Positions 50,394 through 63,067 of a DNA stretch of 64,000 bases are shown here, piece by piece; position 1 is the first letter of the stretch; every line of letters begins with the position of its first letter. The translations under genes were made by a program, and so were the position numbers. The stretch lies in contig NC_063263.1 of assembly GCF_019578655.1 (NCBI RefSeq), forward strand, positions 17,173,001 through 17,237,000, in the 5' to 3' direction. Under the pieces are notes generated by a model. That model was not told the DNA's origin. It searched no databases and saw only the letters and a list, made by a program, of their open reading frames with translations. This stretch comes from Ricinus communis. Its lineage: Eukaryota; Streptophyta; Magnoliopsida; Malpighiales; Euphorbiaceae.

Positions 50394-52508
50394 CTTGTCG
50401 GTGATGGTATGTTTGATGAGCTCTAGCTTGTTCTTCAACATCACTTCTCTGGCTTGTCCTCTCACCAAGTGAATTAGGGCGCTTCTCTTTATCAAGATGA
50501 GAAAGTAGAACTTGAGTATTCTAAGGAGAAAATCCTGTCTGATAAAATCAAGAGAGCATCTTCTGCATGACTTTTTTGGTTGGTGTTTGGACAAAACAAA
50601 GAAGAGTTGCTCCATGTTCGAACAGCTAGTTGGATCCTTCACGTAGGTGCCTAAATTATACCATTGTTTTTGGAGTTCTGGATATGAAACCAAGTTCACT
50701 CTTTTGTACAGCAGGGATGATGTATCAAAAGTGAGTTTTAGGGAATTGATAAGAGTCTTGCATTTTAATTTGTAGGCTGTGTTTTGTGTCTAGTCATAGT
50801 TATATGAAATATAAACTTGTTATAACTGCAATGATTTCTATATTTGGAAATGTTTGTCTGAATCTTAGCCTTGTTTTATTTTAACCGTCCTTGATTTCTT
50901 TATTTATCTTGTATAATGATAATGATTGCATAAATATTGGAAGAAAAGTTTAGACAAATATTTTGCTAGTTTCTGTTGGTTGCATTGATCCATCAGCATC
51001 AACCTGAGATATCTCATTTTTCTAATCTTTCATAAGATACTATGCCTTGCCACGTACCAAATCTGTAAATAGGCCGAGCTTCTAAGCATGTAGTTCTTTC
51101 AATTGTACTCTTCTTTTTCTGTTGCAAATGCAGGGCTGCCCTCCTATAGCAAGAAGTTTTGGCACTGTGCCTTGTTCCTGTATTGGTTTTGCAAGTGTTT
51201 GTAACACTAATACCCTTCCTTAATACTGTTATTAACAGGACGTAAATGAGGCTCATTCTTAAACTCAAGACAGTATGTAAAGTTTCCTTCCTTCTCTCAA
51301 CACTCTTTCGAAAGAACCTCTTATTTTAATCTTGTAGCTATCCTGAAATATACTCAAGACACTGGAAATATCAACAGGAAGTGAGGTTGATGGACCAAAC
51401 AGTCATTCAGGCCTGATAATGGACAATACATGTGACCCCTCTTTCTTCCCCAGTTCTAAAATCTTTAGATATGAGCCATTTTTGAAGAAAGGAACACATA
51501 AAGGGCGAGTACCACAACAGATACAAAAGACATTATGATTGATAATTAGTATTATTATTATACAACTATAAGTGATTTGGACCCATACCCTTTCGATCCT
51601 TTCTTTTGGATTACTTCTCCTATAAATTATGCTTCCCATTTTAGTGGTAGTGGGTAACTTTTGTGTTCATCTCATCCATTAACAAGAAAGTCAACAAGAG
51701 ATTCGGGGGGACATGAAAGAGCCAAACACATTTCATTTCCACCAAAAGCCACTTAATCTCGTTTATTTCCATGCTACACCCACCCAAATTATTTACCCGC
51801 CCTGGCCTCCTCGTTCTTGCCAGGAAGTATCAACCTTGTCACATGTCGACTGAGCTTCTTTTGGAATGAGAATGCCAAATTATCAAACTAATCTCTTTTT
51901 ATTAATTAGAATCTAATTGGATGAAAAAAAGATTTCACAGCTTTAAAAATGACTTAACAATAATAGAAAATCCAGCCTAAATTATAAATATTGTAAGTTG
52001 CTCGATCGTTTATTCAAGATTCGCATTGAATAATGAGAAATTACAAAGATAAAATAAAATAAGATTAAATTTTTAAATTTAAATACTTATTGGAGTAAGC
52101 AACGTGTATAATGTAATTAATTAGAACTAAAATTGGCCGAGTATTGCATCATGTGATATTAGATTCATTAATAAAAAAAGATTAATATGAAACATCATAT
52201 ATTTTTGAATGTAAGAATATGCGAAATTCATAGGTACCTGAATTATGATGAAATGACAGTGTTTGAAATGAGGCCTCTAATAATCTACAAAAATGGGATG
52301 GCTATGGGATCGAATCAAAAACTTTTTCCATCTATCAGATCCCACTACAATTAGAAGCGTAGCAAATCCACCAAACTCATGGCCTACCGGACACTTGATG
52401 GATACACTCCATTAAAATCTGACACGTGCCTCTTCCTAGATCCGCTGGATATTGTAGGCTGTTAAGGTACCTTTTGAGTTGTTTAGAGATAGTTAATTTC
52501 TTCTTGAG

Positions 52509-52510
<2 letters not shown>
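50394..52510. other. HERK1-type gene 3' UTR and intergenic DNA
   Basis: The first about 300-450 bases should be 3' UTR. Beyond that no gene is supported. The frames at 51014-51268 and 51403-51639 (minus) show no family features. Confidence 0.4.
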
Positions 52511-52563
<53 letters not shown>

Positions 52564-52587
52564 ATATATATATATATATATATATAA
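52511..52587. repeat. Compound microsatellite (CT)n(TA)n
   Basis: About 24 CT units (to 52560), then GT and about 11 TA units. Confidence 0.95.
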
Positions 52588-52599
52588 TACTACTAATTC

Positions 52600-54701
52600 A
52601 AATTTTTGTCAAATAAAATTATAAATTTATTATTTTTATATATTAATTTAGAATACTTAAAAAAATTTCACATATATATATTTTTTGACATATAAAATTC
52701 TTAATTTGATATTGCATTATTTTCGATATATACCATTGAATTTATATATAATTTTATAATTTTTTTATTAATTTATAAATTAATAAGTTACATTTCTAAT
52801 TAAATATTGATTTCTAATTCTAAGAAATAAAATATTAGTTATATTTTAAAATTATATTATTTAATAAATAATTTTCTAATCATATAATAATACTAATTCT
52901 ATCCTAAAAATATCATATTAATTATATTTTAATATTATATTAATTAATATATTACTTTTCTAATTAGATAATAATTTTATTTTTAAAAATAACAATTTAA
53001 ATTATACTTTTAATATTATATTCAATAATAAATAGTATTATCAATTATATTGATAGGATTAATTTATATAATACTAAAGTTATTTGTTAAATATTTTTAA
53101 AATTATATTATTGTACTAATAAAATTTAAAATTTTAAAAAAATTAAAAAGAATATTTAAATATAGTTAGTTTGCTATTATCTTTTAGAATTTATAGATAA
53201 TTAATATTAAATATAAAAAAACTTATTAAATTATATTTGTCAACTTAGTTTTATAATTAAAATAATAATAACGGATGTGCAGCGCATGGGTATACAACTA
53301 GTATATATTAATTTCTAAGACCTAAATTTTTTTGACATGTATGCTTAATTTTTGAGACATAAGATTTTTATTTCGACATGTGTACTTACTTTTGAACATG
53401 AGATTCGAGTATATATATAATTTTATAGTTTTTTATTAATTTATTTATTCATAAGTTACATTCTTAATTAAACACTGACTCTAATTCTAAAAAAAAAGTA
53501 TATTAATTATATTTTAATATTATATGAACTAATTAATAGTTTCCTAATTAGATAATGATACTAATTCTATCATAAGAAATAATATATTAACTATATTTTC
53601 ATATTATATTAACTAATAAATTAATTTCATAATTAAATAATAATTTTATTTTTATATTATAATATTTAATTATATTTTTAATATTATATTTAATAATAAA
53701 TTAATTTTTAATTATATAATTAATTTTAATTCTAGAAAATAATAATATCAATTATATTGATTTATTGATTTATATAATATTAAGATTAATTAATAAGTAA
53801 TTTTTAAAATAATTTTATATTATTGCATTTATAAAATCTTAAAAAATTTAAATAATTAAAGACATTCAAAAATAGTTAGTTTACTTTTATCTTTTAAACT
53901 TTTATAAATTAATATTAAATATTAAAATTTTTATTAAATTGTATCTATCAACTTGATTTTATAATTAAAATAATAATAATTCTCGTGCAACGCATGAGTA
54001 AACGGCTAGTATATATTAATTTCTGAGACTTAAAATTTTTTTTGACATGTAAATTTTTTATTTTAACATGTATACTTATTTTTGACACATGAGATTCTAA
54101 GCTTATGTATAATTTTTTAATTTTTTTATTAAATTATTAATTTATAAGTTATATTTCTAATTAAACACTGACTATAATCTGAAAACCTAATATATTGATT
54201 ATATTATAATATTATAATAACTAATAAATATTTTCTAATAAGATAATAATACTAATTCTATCCTAAGAGATAGTATATTAATTATATTTTAATATTATAA
54301 TAACTAATAAATTAGTTCTATAATTATATAAGAATTCTAATTCTAGAAAATAACATCTTAAATTATATTTTTAATATTATATTTAATAATAAATTAATTT
54401 TTTAATTATATAATAAATTTTTAATCTTAAAAATAGAAATAACAATTATATTTATATGTTAATTTATTTAATATTAAAATTAATTAATAAATATTTTTTA
54501 AAAAAATTTTTATATTATTGCATTAATAAAATTTTAAAATATTAAAAAAATTAAGGACATTTAAAAATAATTAGTTCACTATTTCTTACAATTTTATAAA
54601 TTAATAGTAAATATTAAATTTTTTATTAATTATACCTATTAACTTAATTTTATAATTAAAATAATAATAACAGTAGTGTAATATACGGCTAAACGACTAG
54701 T
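52600..54701 (+). mobile_element. Tandem array of three Helitron-like units
   Basis: Three diverged AT-rich units of about 690-710 bases follow head to tail, with CTAG at 53298-53301, 54006-54009 and 54697-54700. Each end has a short hairpin about 10 bases upstream. The clearest is unit 2, CTCGTGC-AA-CGCATGAG, followed by TAAACGGCTAGT. In unit 1 it is ATGTGCAGCGCAT. The units share TTTTATAATTAAAATAATAATAA just before the hairpin and GACATGT.....TTTTGA.ACATGAGATTC near their starts. A hairpin followed by CTAG and then T is the 3' end type of plant Helitrons. No Rep/helicase coding is present, so they are non-autonomous. Confidence 0.6.
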
Positions 54702-55668
54702 TTATTATTAACACATAGTTTGGTTGAGATTCATAAAGTTTATGAAATTTATTTACAAATCTAAAATTTATATGCGTTAAATAGAATGAAAATTAATTTA
54801 TTATTTTATATAATTAAATTTATATAAAATTAGTTATACTAAACTAAAATTTTAACAAAATAAATAAAATTTTTAAATAAATTTTATATTAATAAATAAA
54901 AAAAATTGTTTTATAAATTTTAACCACTTATATCATAACAAATAATTGTAGGGTGAGCATGGCTGGATTGGACAGGCTTCACATATATCAACTATTGGCG
55001 ATCATCTATAATGACCTCGACTATCATTCATGCTCAACAACTACTGTTGCTTATCAAATGATATAGATTTTCTTTTTAAATTTTACTATTCTAATATAAT
55101 TTTCTTTCATATATAATTATAAATTAAAAATATAATTTTTTTAAAAATATTTTAAAAATATAATTTTGAAAACACTTCAAATACTATATATTAATTTTTT
55201 ATATATAATTCCAATATGCAATGAAGAGAAAAAAAATTAGAACTATTTTTAAACAAGCCTTAAATTCACTGGTTCAAACATTCATAGTTTCAATTGGGAA
55301 TAATGAACTCTGAAATAAAGATAAACTGATTCCATTATGCCTTATATAATACAGAAAGAACTGTTGGGGAAAAAGCGATTAATGTGGTAGCTAGTGGTAC
55401 ACTCAAGAATTCCATTACAAAATTGACATCTTTTGCACTTAAAGAGTTATTGAATTTAAGAATCCAGGCTGCTAATTTGTCTCATCTTTTGTACTTCTAG
55501 ACCCCAATTTGGCACTATTTGCAAAGAAGTAGCTATTGTGATTAAGCATATGATCATGGCTACAGTAACAGAAAGTAGGGAGACGCAGTTAAGAAACCAA
55601 GAAATGTTATCACTTTAATTACCCAATTCTCTCAAACATAAATACATAGCAAACAAGGATCTCATAAG
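54702..55668. other. Intergenic DNA
   Basis: No gene seen. The right end is the likely 3' UTR of the small minus-strand gene. Confidence 0.4.
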
Positions 55669-56046
55669 TCAATCTTCAGCAATATCAACCTTGGTTGTGC
55701 AAGACACCATCAATCTCCTAAACATAGACAACAAAGCAGCACACGGCACCCTTCTCAGAGAGTACTCTCTTTCCCCATCTGAAGATGATCTCTTTCTTGA
55801 TATTCCCCTGTTGATTCTTTCTCTAACTTTGCCAAACCGTTTCTTGGTTTTTTCTTCAAAGCTTTCTTTTCTTGAAAACGTATAGCTCCTCAAGTACATT
55901 TGCCTGCATGATCTGCTGTCCACAACCCTAGCTTGCGTCCCGTGGACACCCAGAGACCGGCGGCAGCGGTTGGGTTCCGGCCATCCGTGGAGGTTGATGT
56001 AGGGTGACCGGAGGGGGACTGGAGTATCAATGGTGCAGTAGGCCAT
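55669..56046 (-). CDS. Small single-exon gene, unknown function, 125 aa
   Basis: An open frame with a plausible promoter and the base composition of a real gene, in an otherwise AT-rich area. The protein is basic in its middle (KKRFGKVRERINRGISRKRS) with a preceding MYLRSYTFSRKE segment. The C-terminal part is LLSMFRRLMVSCTTKVDIAE. There is no signal peptide, membrane helix or known domain. The basic Arg/Lys stretch could act as a nuclear or calmodulin-type signal, but this is only a guess. It resembles the many small plant-specific proteins of unknown role. I chose the ATG at 56046 because a TATA box sits 50 bases upstream. Confidence 0.65.
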   Translation of the reverse strand: MAYCTIDTPVPLRSPYINLHGWPEPNRCRRSLGVHGTQARVVDSRSCRQMYLRSYTFSRKESFEEKTKKRFGKVRERINRGISRKRSSSDGEREYSLRRVPCAALLSMFRRLMVSCTTKVDIAED

Positions 56047-56093
56047 GAGCTAGGTATATATGGTAATGGAATATGAGGTATTTGTTTGGTGCG

Positions 56094-56104
56094 TTATATA
56101 TAGA
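56094..56104 (-). promoter_or_regulatory. TATA box of the small unknown gene
   Basis: Minus strand CATCTATATATAACGCACC, about 50 bases upstream of the ATG at 56046. Confidence 0.55.
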
Positions 56105-58207
56105 TGAAGTAGTGCTTAGAATTGAAGGAAAGAAGGATTTTTTTGGGGGATGTGTTGTATTGTATAGATTTAGGCAGTGATGTTGAGTATATATGTAATG
56201 ATTTTTGGCAGCATGTGATAATATTATATGGTCCATGCACTTAAATTAATTGACATAGGATAGGACCCTTGATAAGGACCTCATGCCATTTGATTGTTCT
56301 ATGTAGTTAGGCAAGAATTAGATAAGATATAGTTTGCTTAACTTTTTTGCCACAAACATTAATTTATTTGAGACTACTTAATCTCCTATTAGGTATAATT
56401 TGCTCAAACGGACTTGGCTTTTCATATAATTAATGTTATCGTGTTTTCCTAAACCTTTTGAAGTTAATAAATTAAATGTATCAAGACCAACACTCAAAAC
56501 TCATGCATAAGCAAAGACTTAATCTGATTATGAATAATCAAATGGTACTGCTAAATGGATCAGTTTGAAAAATAAAAAGTAAAATCATAAAAACACCCTT
56601 AATGATTTTAGGTGCTAGAATATGATAAAAGAAACCATCACAAAAGATGCACATGAAGCAATTTACAAGAGAGAGGTTGAGTGACTCAAGATCTTTCAAT
56701 ATAGTATTAATTAAGAGTGAGACTATTCCTTATTTTGAAATTTTAAATTCTATAACAAAACCTTATCTTTAAACTCAAATTTCATTAAGCACAGCAAAGT
56801 TATTACACATTAGCACTAATATATATGACTCTAGAAAGAATAAAAAAACTTTATTAAAGCAATCTTCCGATCCGGATCAAATTGATCTAGATAAATTTAC
56901 CCTAATTAAATATGTCCAATTTAGAAAAGATTTTAGATTCGAGTCTCCTTTTTTATTTATAAATTGATTTTAAACAATTTTATGATTGGTATTTATATTA
57001 ATTAAATCACTTTCTTTACTTTTCTATCTATTAATAAAATATATAATAAACTTTGAGCTAATAATATTTATATAATATTTTAATTTTTTTTTTAATTTTG
57101 AGTCCTTGAACTTTTTTTGTTTGTTATAAATTCACTTTAAATTGCTGGTTGATTTTATCATTATTTTCTTTTGTTGAATAGGCAAATTCATTTATTAATT
57201 ACTTTGTCCACTTTCATTTTCATTGGTTAGCATCATTATTTTGTGAAAAGTGACAAGCATCAAACGATTGTGAATAATAACTAAAAGTCCCAAAAGCATA
57301 ACATGATTAACAGCGCCATTGAAAGGTGAATTAGTTCATATTGTCTTATGTTTATAGGGATAATGACAAGAATCTTGTGATAATCGCTTCATGAGTTGTG
57401 ATAAAGATGTGGAGTTAAAGATATAAAAAAACACTTGGCTAAATATGTCTTTATGCTCTGAAATTGTATCAATTAGCTAGTTTAATATTTTAATTTTTAA
57501 TTTAACTTAATAAATATTTAAATTTTATTTTTTAATATATAAATACTGTTAATTTTTAATTTAACTTAAATTTTTTTTTATAATAATTAAACACCTCCGT
57601 GCAATATCATATAGACATAATGAATAAAAAAATATGTTTAAAAAGTGTTAAAATATTATAAAAAAAATAAATTTAAATATCTATTAGACTATATTAAAAA
57701 TTAGAATATCAAACTAAAATTTAAGAGTGTAAATATATATTTTGGCAAAAAAACTTTTGGAGGCCGGTTCAAGGAATTGTTGAAGAGTTAAAAGGATATA
57801 TATTAGGAGGTGGAATTGAATGCAAGAAATCTCCAAAAATAAGTAAAAGAAATGCTTGGGGGGTAGTGCCTTATGAGCAAAGTCATATCTGAGCTTCATG
57901 AAACAGGCTAAGATATTCAATAAGGCAGCCATCAATTTTATAACTTTAAATGCAATTATGCATCCCTAATTTGATCCTCTTTTGATTCAATGCATACAAC
58001 AGGATGTTGGAGTCAACTACAATAAATGTCACTTTTTTTTTTTTCTATTATTTTCTTATACTAGAATAGAGAATTATGGTTGGTTGAATTTTATTCTTGA
58101 TGTGGACTTATTAGTTGGTTCTTATTTTTGTCAAATCACTGAATATATTGTCTTTTAATAAAATTAAGTTTGTTTTAGGAATTCATTGCTCTCCCTTAAT
58201 AACAATT
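56105..58207. other. Intergenic DNA
   Basis: Promoter flank of the small gene, then AT-rich DNA without a supported gene. Confidence 0.4.
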
Positions 58208-58386
58208 AGACCCCGTTTGTTTTGCAGAAAATAAACTTAGATAAAATAATCGTTTTGTTAATAAATATTTAAAAATTAAAAACAAAATAAGTAAATTTAT
58301 ACGAATTCTTCTACGAAACAGTGAATGAGAAAAAAGTGAAACTATTATCTAATTACTTAGAGAGTAGAATTTAAATCAAACAAACA
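58208..58386. mobile_element. MITE-like element
   Basis: The left end GACCCCGTTTGTTTTGCAGAAA and right end ATTTAAATCAAACAAAC form an imperfect inverted repeat of the CCCGTTTGTTT kind seen in short hAT-type MITEs. Non-coding, about 180 bases. No clear target duplication. Confidence 0.4.
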
Positions 58387-58758
58387 ATGTTATTTTTAAA
58401 ATGGTTTGATCATACACTATAAAAAATTTAGTTAAGGTAAATACCACTGCAAAAATGGTTAGTCAAAATGATTAATTAAAACTGATGTTATATATCCAAT
58501 AAATCTCTTAAATAATTTCAGTAAGTACAGTTATTTGACAAATTAATTAAATCCCAGTACCTAAAGATTTTAATTTTCAATATGTTCAGTGTTTAAAATT
58601 CATGACTTGACTGTTACTTTTAGGAAATGCGACCATACTCTTCAATGTCATTAATGACAATGGAACCATTTGATTTGCCATATCGTTTCCTAGGATTAAG
58701 ACAACATGTCACTTTCTTGGAGGATCTCTCAAAATTGCTCTTGTTATTGCACATGCAC

Positions 58759-58761
<3 letters not shown>

Positions 58762-58818
<57 letters not shown>
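58762..58818. repeat. TA microsatellite
   Basis: About 28 TA units. Confidence 0.95.
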
Positions 58819-58820
<2 letters not shown>

Positions 58821-59068
58821 AACAGAATAGTGATTTTGATTATGAAAAGGAAAGATAAGAGAAAAAACAAACAAATCAACAGTTTACTGTGCGGATCTTT
58901 AGACGATGCAGATAAATCTTAGAATGATAGATAAAGAAGATAAACTTTATTGATAATCATAAACTTTGAACATAAACTTTTTAAATAAATATACAAACTT
59001 TGAAAGCTTTTAAAATGAAAGCTTTAAACTAAAGAAATATAACTTACAAGAGGACTACAGATTGGGGA

Positions 59069-59671
59069 ATGGATTTACACTCTTCTAGATCCTTCCCAAC
59101 TTCCCTCCAAAGAACCTATCCATCAAGTCTAAACACTTCCTTCAACTATTGGGATTACCAACAAGCTTGGTTTAATACCTTTATTCTCCAAAACGAAGGA
59201 CAAAGCCATTCTTGGCTTTTCTACTTCGATACAAGCTCAATCCAAACTTCAAAGATCCCCTATTGGTTTAAACAATGGTGGAATTTTTATGGCAATGTTC
59301 CTGAGACAATAATTCCAGAAGTTCCACCTCTGTTTAACCTTTTCAAAGCCCACTACAAACCAAATAAAATAGAAAGACGTTTTCCCCCGTTACTTCTATT
59401 TTGTTCAAACTTTTTTCTCCCCTGGGCATGTGTTTGTTATTTCCATTTCAATCAAGCAACAGATGGAGAAATCATCCTTACCCGAAGGTTCAAAGTCAAA
59501 TGGTGGGATAAATTTAACCACCAAGATAAATTATCACTAAAGTTGGTACAAAATTTCCTTTCCAAAAATAGCTTCTTGCCACCTCCAAAAGAACAAACCA
59601 CTTTCTTGGCACAGAAGTTCTTCATAATTCCAAAGCTAGCAGCAGCCCAAATATACAAATTTTTGGTTTAA
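59069..59671 (+). pseudogene. Pararetrovirus polyprotein fragment, inverted
   Basis: A frame of 200 codons with many aromatic residues: DYQQAWFNTF, IPYWFKQWWNFYG, RRFKVKWWDKF. I recall this W-rich segment from the N-terminal part of caulimovirid-like polyproteins in plant genomes; its role is uncertain. It points opposite to the pol fragments and meets the RNase H remnant tail to tail at about 59636-59671. That marks an inversion junction. Confidence 0.5.
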
Positions 59672-59998
59672 AAGATCGCTTTGAAATTTTGAAATGCACA
59701 AAACTATCGAAAGAATTTTTTTTTTGATAGTTGAATAGTGTGCAGAAGTAAACTGGATAATACATACTTTGTTGTTTTGAACTTGCTTAAGAATCCCACC
59801 ATATCCTAGATTTGATGCATCAGTTTCAACAATTTTGAATGCAGATGGATCAGATAGGTGTAAACATGGTATTTCAGAAACTTGCTTTTTTATGCTTTGG
59901 ACAATCTTTGTATGCTCATCGGTCCATGCAGGGGGGTTTTTCTTTAACTTATCATGAAGGGGCTTTGCAAGACAGTTCAAATTTGGATAAAAATCCAT
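59636..59998 (-). pseudogene. Pararetrovirus RNase H fragment
   Basis: Contains FKIVETDASNLGYGGIL, the first catalytic region of the RNase H of caulimovirid pol, preceded by a connection segment (NPPAWTDEHTKIVQSIK). It breaks off at the inversion junction after about 110 residues, so the C-terminal catalytic part is missing. It is separated from the RT piece by frame breaks at about 59999-60104. Confidence 0.75.
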
Positions 59999-60104
59999 AA
60001 CATAATTTAAACTACCAAGGAATCTTTGTAATTGCGTTTTTTTCCAAAATTTTGTCTGGAAACTTTGAAGTAAATGCTAGAGACCTTTCAATTGGGGTGA
60101 TAGT

Positions 60105-61103
60105 TCATCGGGAGATATAGTGTCTAAGAAATCTAATTTTTGTTTGAAATAAAGATATCTTGGATTTTGAAACTACTAAACCATTTTTCTTAACAACATA
60201 GAAAAATGTCTCCAAGTGTTTGAAATGTTGATATAGAGAATTTGAAAATATCAACACATCATCAATATAGACAATGCAAAACTTTGAATAAGGATTGAAA
60301 ATGTCATTCATGATTTTTTAAAATTCAGAAGGGGCATTCTTCAATCTGAAGGGCATTACATTCCATTCGTACTGGCCAAATGGAACTGTGAAAGCAGTTT
60401 TGTATCTGTCTTTTGGATGAATCTGGATTTGCCAAAATCCTGATTTCATATCAAACTTTGAAAAAATAAAAGCAGAATGAAGCTTTTGAAGAAGATCTTT
60501 TTTGTTTGGAATTGGATATCTGATCCACTTTAGGGCTTTATTCAAAGGTTTGTAATTAATCACCAACTTAGGTGTTCCTCTTTCTATCTCACTATTTTTG
60601 TTGACATAGAAAGCTGCACATGACCAGGGGGATCTAGACTTGGTAATCAAACCTTTTTGCTCTAAATCTTTTATTTCTATTCTACAATGGCTTTCTAGGG
60701 CTTCATTCATTTGGATGGGTCTTGCTTTGGTAGGGATTTGTTTATCAGAAAAATCTTTTTCATATGGTAGATCTACCATATGTTGTTTTCGTCTCCAAAA
60801 AGCATTAGGAAGATCAGAACAAACTTCATTTTCAATCTTCTTTTGCAAATCAGAGATTTTTCTTTGGACCAAATCATTTTGTATTTGATTTTGAATTCTT
60901 TTTAAACCCATATCTTGTTTCAAGTGGAAAAGCTGGGTTTGTTTTCCTTTGATCAAAGCATTTATCTCAAAATTATAACTTGAATGGGCTTTAATAAGAT
61001 TGAGATTTCTCTTTTTAGGTTTTTCTATAAAAGGGAAAATAATCTTTGAATCTTTAGCTTTAAAAATAATACCAGCAGTAGTTACTTTGAAAGGAGTAAT
61101 CAA
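60105..61103 (-). pseudogene. Pararetrovirus reverse transcriptase, broken
   Basis: The N-terminal part is 61103-60318, with FSKFDMKSGFWQIQIHPKD and TAFTVPFGQYEWNVMPF. A stop separates it from the second part (60311-60105), which holds the catalytic YIDD box (CIVYIDDVLIFS). Another break follows before RNase H. The order and motifs match caulimovirid pol; the stops make it inactive. Confidence 0.85.
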
Positions 61104-61136
61104 ATTGATAAAAGAAGTTCCTAAAATAACTGTTTG

Positions 61137-61520
61137 TTAAAGATCTTTTCTAAGAATAAAAATATTTTTTAAAGCGATATTATTATTTAGAATTGCAGCT
61201 TCAGTTTTTCCCGCAATTCTAATCTTTGAACTATTGGCTGAAGTAAGCCTTTCTTTAGTTTTTTGATAATACCTTTTAGGAACCAGCTCATAATTGATAC
61301 AATTGAGGTCTGCCCCTGTATCAAATAAAGCAATGGTTTCTATTTGAAAATCACCAGGGAAAATGATTTTTATTTGAATCAAATATTTTCTTGAAGTAAT
61401 TTCCTTTAAAACATTAATGAAGTTTTCTAGAACATTTTCAGAAACTTCAAGATTTTGAAAATCATTTTCCTCTTCAGAATCAGAATCACTATTCTGTTTG
61501 AGGATCAGGCTTTGAAGCAA
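61137..61520 (-). pseudogene. Pararetrovirus aspartic protease region
   Basis: Contains ALFDTGADLNCINYELVPKR, the D-T-G active site of retroviral-type aspartic proteases in the caulimovirid form. The N-terminus is Ser/Glu-rich. The frame ends in a stop before the RT part. Confidence 0.75.
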
Positions 61521-61535
61521 AACAGAATCACTTTG

Positions 61536-61787
61536 TTATTTTTCTTTTAAATCTTTGAGCTCAGTTTTGATTGCTTTGATTTCTTTCTGAAGTTCTTGAA
61601 CAGTAGGAAGAGGGTTTTTTAGCTTTTTCCCTTTATCCAAGATCATAGTAAGATCATAAGTATTCTTACTAGAAGAGGGGACAAGGGTTTCAGTTTTTAA
61701 AATTTCTTTCAAAACTTGTTTTTGGATTTGGGGATCATTAATATGCTTGACGGCTTCAAGAAGAGCTTCTTGTTGCCTAGTGGGCAT
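61536..61787 (-). pseudogene. Pararetrovirus coiled-coil/linker frame
   Basis: A charged helical frame (VQELQKEIKAIKTELKDLKE) between the zinc knuckle and protease. A related polar stretch lies in another frame at 61709-61906, pointing to a frameshift. No catalytic motif. Confidence 0.5.
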
Positions 61788-61865
61788 ATTAATATTATTT
61801 GAAATATCTTCAGAATCTGATTCAGAATAATCGGATGAGGTTTTGATTTCATCAATTTGAAACTC

Positions 61866-62615
61866 TTACTCGCTATTCGAAAATTCTGATTCAGAGGAAT
61901 CAACAAGAAGAGCTGAAATTTTGCTTAAAACTTCTTCTTCTATTTGGAGCTCATGGAGTTTTTTAAAAAACTTGCAATACTTTGAAGTATGGCCCTTCTT
62001 GCCACATTTATAGCAAGTAATTTTGCTAAGATCTCTTTTGGAATTTTGTTTTGCAAATTTAGAAGAGGATGGCTTTTTGTAGAAATTCTCCTTGTTTCTG
62101 GAAATCTTTCTATTTTTGAAGAAACGTTTTTTCTTAAAAGATTTGGAAAAATCTTCTTTGCATTTTCCTTTGCAGGTAGAGGAAGGCTCTATGGGATTAT
62201 ACTCAAACTGGTTACAAAAACTACCTAGTTCTTGCCTAGTCTTTTTCATTTCCCATTTGAGTTGTCTTTGGAGTTTAAGGTCATGGCATATCTTCAATCC
62301 TTCTTTCTGGGTAAGGCTTACTAATTCACCATAAGTGTAGAAATCATAAGGGATCTGGCCATTATGAGCTTCTTTTATGGTATTCCTAACTCTTTCACCT
62401 AGAATCTTAGGTAAACCAGCTAAGAATTTCTCTTTCCAGAAAGGTTGGCTTGAATCTTCCCTAATCATGACCCTAGTTAGGAAGGTGACTTTGTAGGCTT
62501 GGAAATTGCTAAGCTTTTTGCAGGTTAGATTGCTAAGGAGCTCAGCATTCTTGTCCTTCAGAAGAGAAGGGTCTCCTATGAAGTGGAGGGAAATCGTTAG
62601 GATTAAGGTTGACAC
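61866..62615 (-). pseudogene. Pararetrovirus capsid-type protein with zinc knuckle
   Basis: Lys-rich C-terminal region followed by CYKCGKKGHTSKYC, a CCHC knuckle (C-X2-C-X4-H-X4-C) typical of caulimovirid coat proteins, and an acidic tail. The upstream part (SQPFWKEKFLAGLPKILGER) matches the retroviral gag/coat style (W-..F--GLP). No methionine start is convincing; it was likely internal to a polyprotein. Confidence 0.75.
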
Positions 62616-62683
62616 AACATCCTCAATTGGATTTCCTAGTTCATCTAAGATGGGGGTCCCTTCTACTGTGGTTTGGATGGCAC

Positions 62684-63067
62684 CTAGGATTTGGAGTACA
62701 TTGTGCTTGTGTGAGATGGTAATCCCACATCCTTTAGTGGCGGAAAATCCGGTATAAGGAGCTCAGCAATGGCTCTATCAGAGGTACCGCTTTGGGTTTT
62801 GTAAGCATTGGCTGTCATGGTCATCTGTTGTAAGAGACCAAGAATGTTGTATTTTGACATTCCATCAGAGCCTATTGGTTTCCGGAAAAGAAGCATCATC
62901 TGCATAAAGAAGATTACCAACCAGCTTGGTTTAATACCTTCATCTTCCTCTTCCAGCACCAGCTCGGTAGCAATAGACCTAGATGGTGACTCAAATGAAG
63001 ATGACTGTTTTGGGATTTTCAAGCCCATTAAATGACATCTCTGCAAAGCCCGTGGGTTGAAAACCAA
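62684..63067 (-). pseudogene. Upstream pararetrovirus frame, uncertain
   Basis: A frame of 127 codons upstream of the capsid piece. The portion YNILGLLQQMTMTANAYKTQ continues toward the capsid region and is plausible as viral. The N-terminal half overlaps a plus-strand copy of the DYQPAWFNTF segment at about 62907-62940, so that half is probably a chance frame across a rearrangement junction. Confidence 0.4.

Noticed and set aside
50346..50699. Minus-strand frame over the end of HERK1 and its 3' UTR
   Set aside because: No family resemblance and it overlaps an expressed-looking 3' end on the other strand.
61989..62334. Two plus-strand frames over the viral capsid region
   Set aside because: Antisense shadows; the minus frame has the zinc knuckle and viral motifs.
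62506..62757. Plus-strand frame in the viral region
   Set aside because: Antisense to the capsid-type fragment, with no motif of its own.
59069..63067. Idea that the pol fragments belong to a Ty3/gypsy LTR retrotransposon
   Set aside because: No integrase and no LTRs are seen, and the RT motifs are of caulimovirid type.
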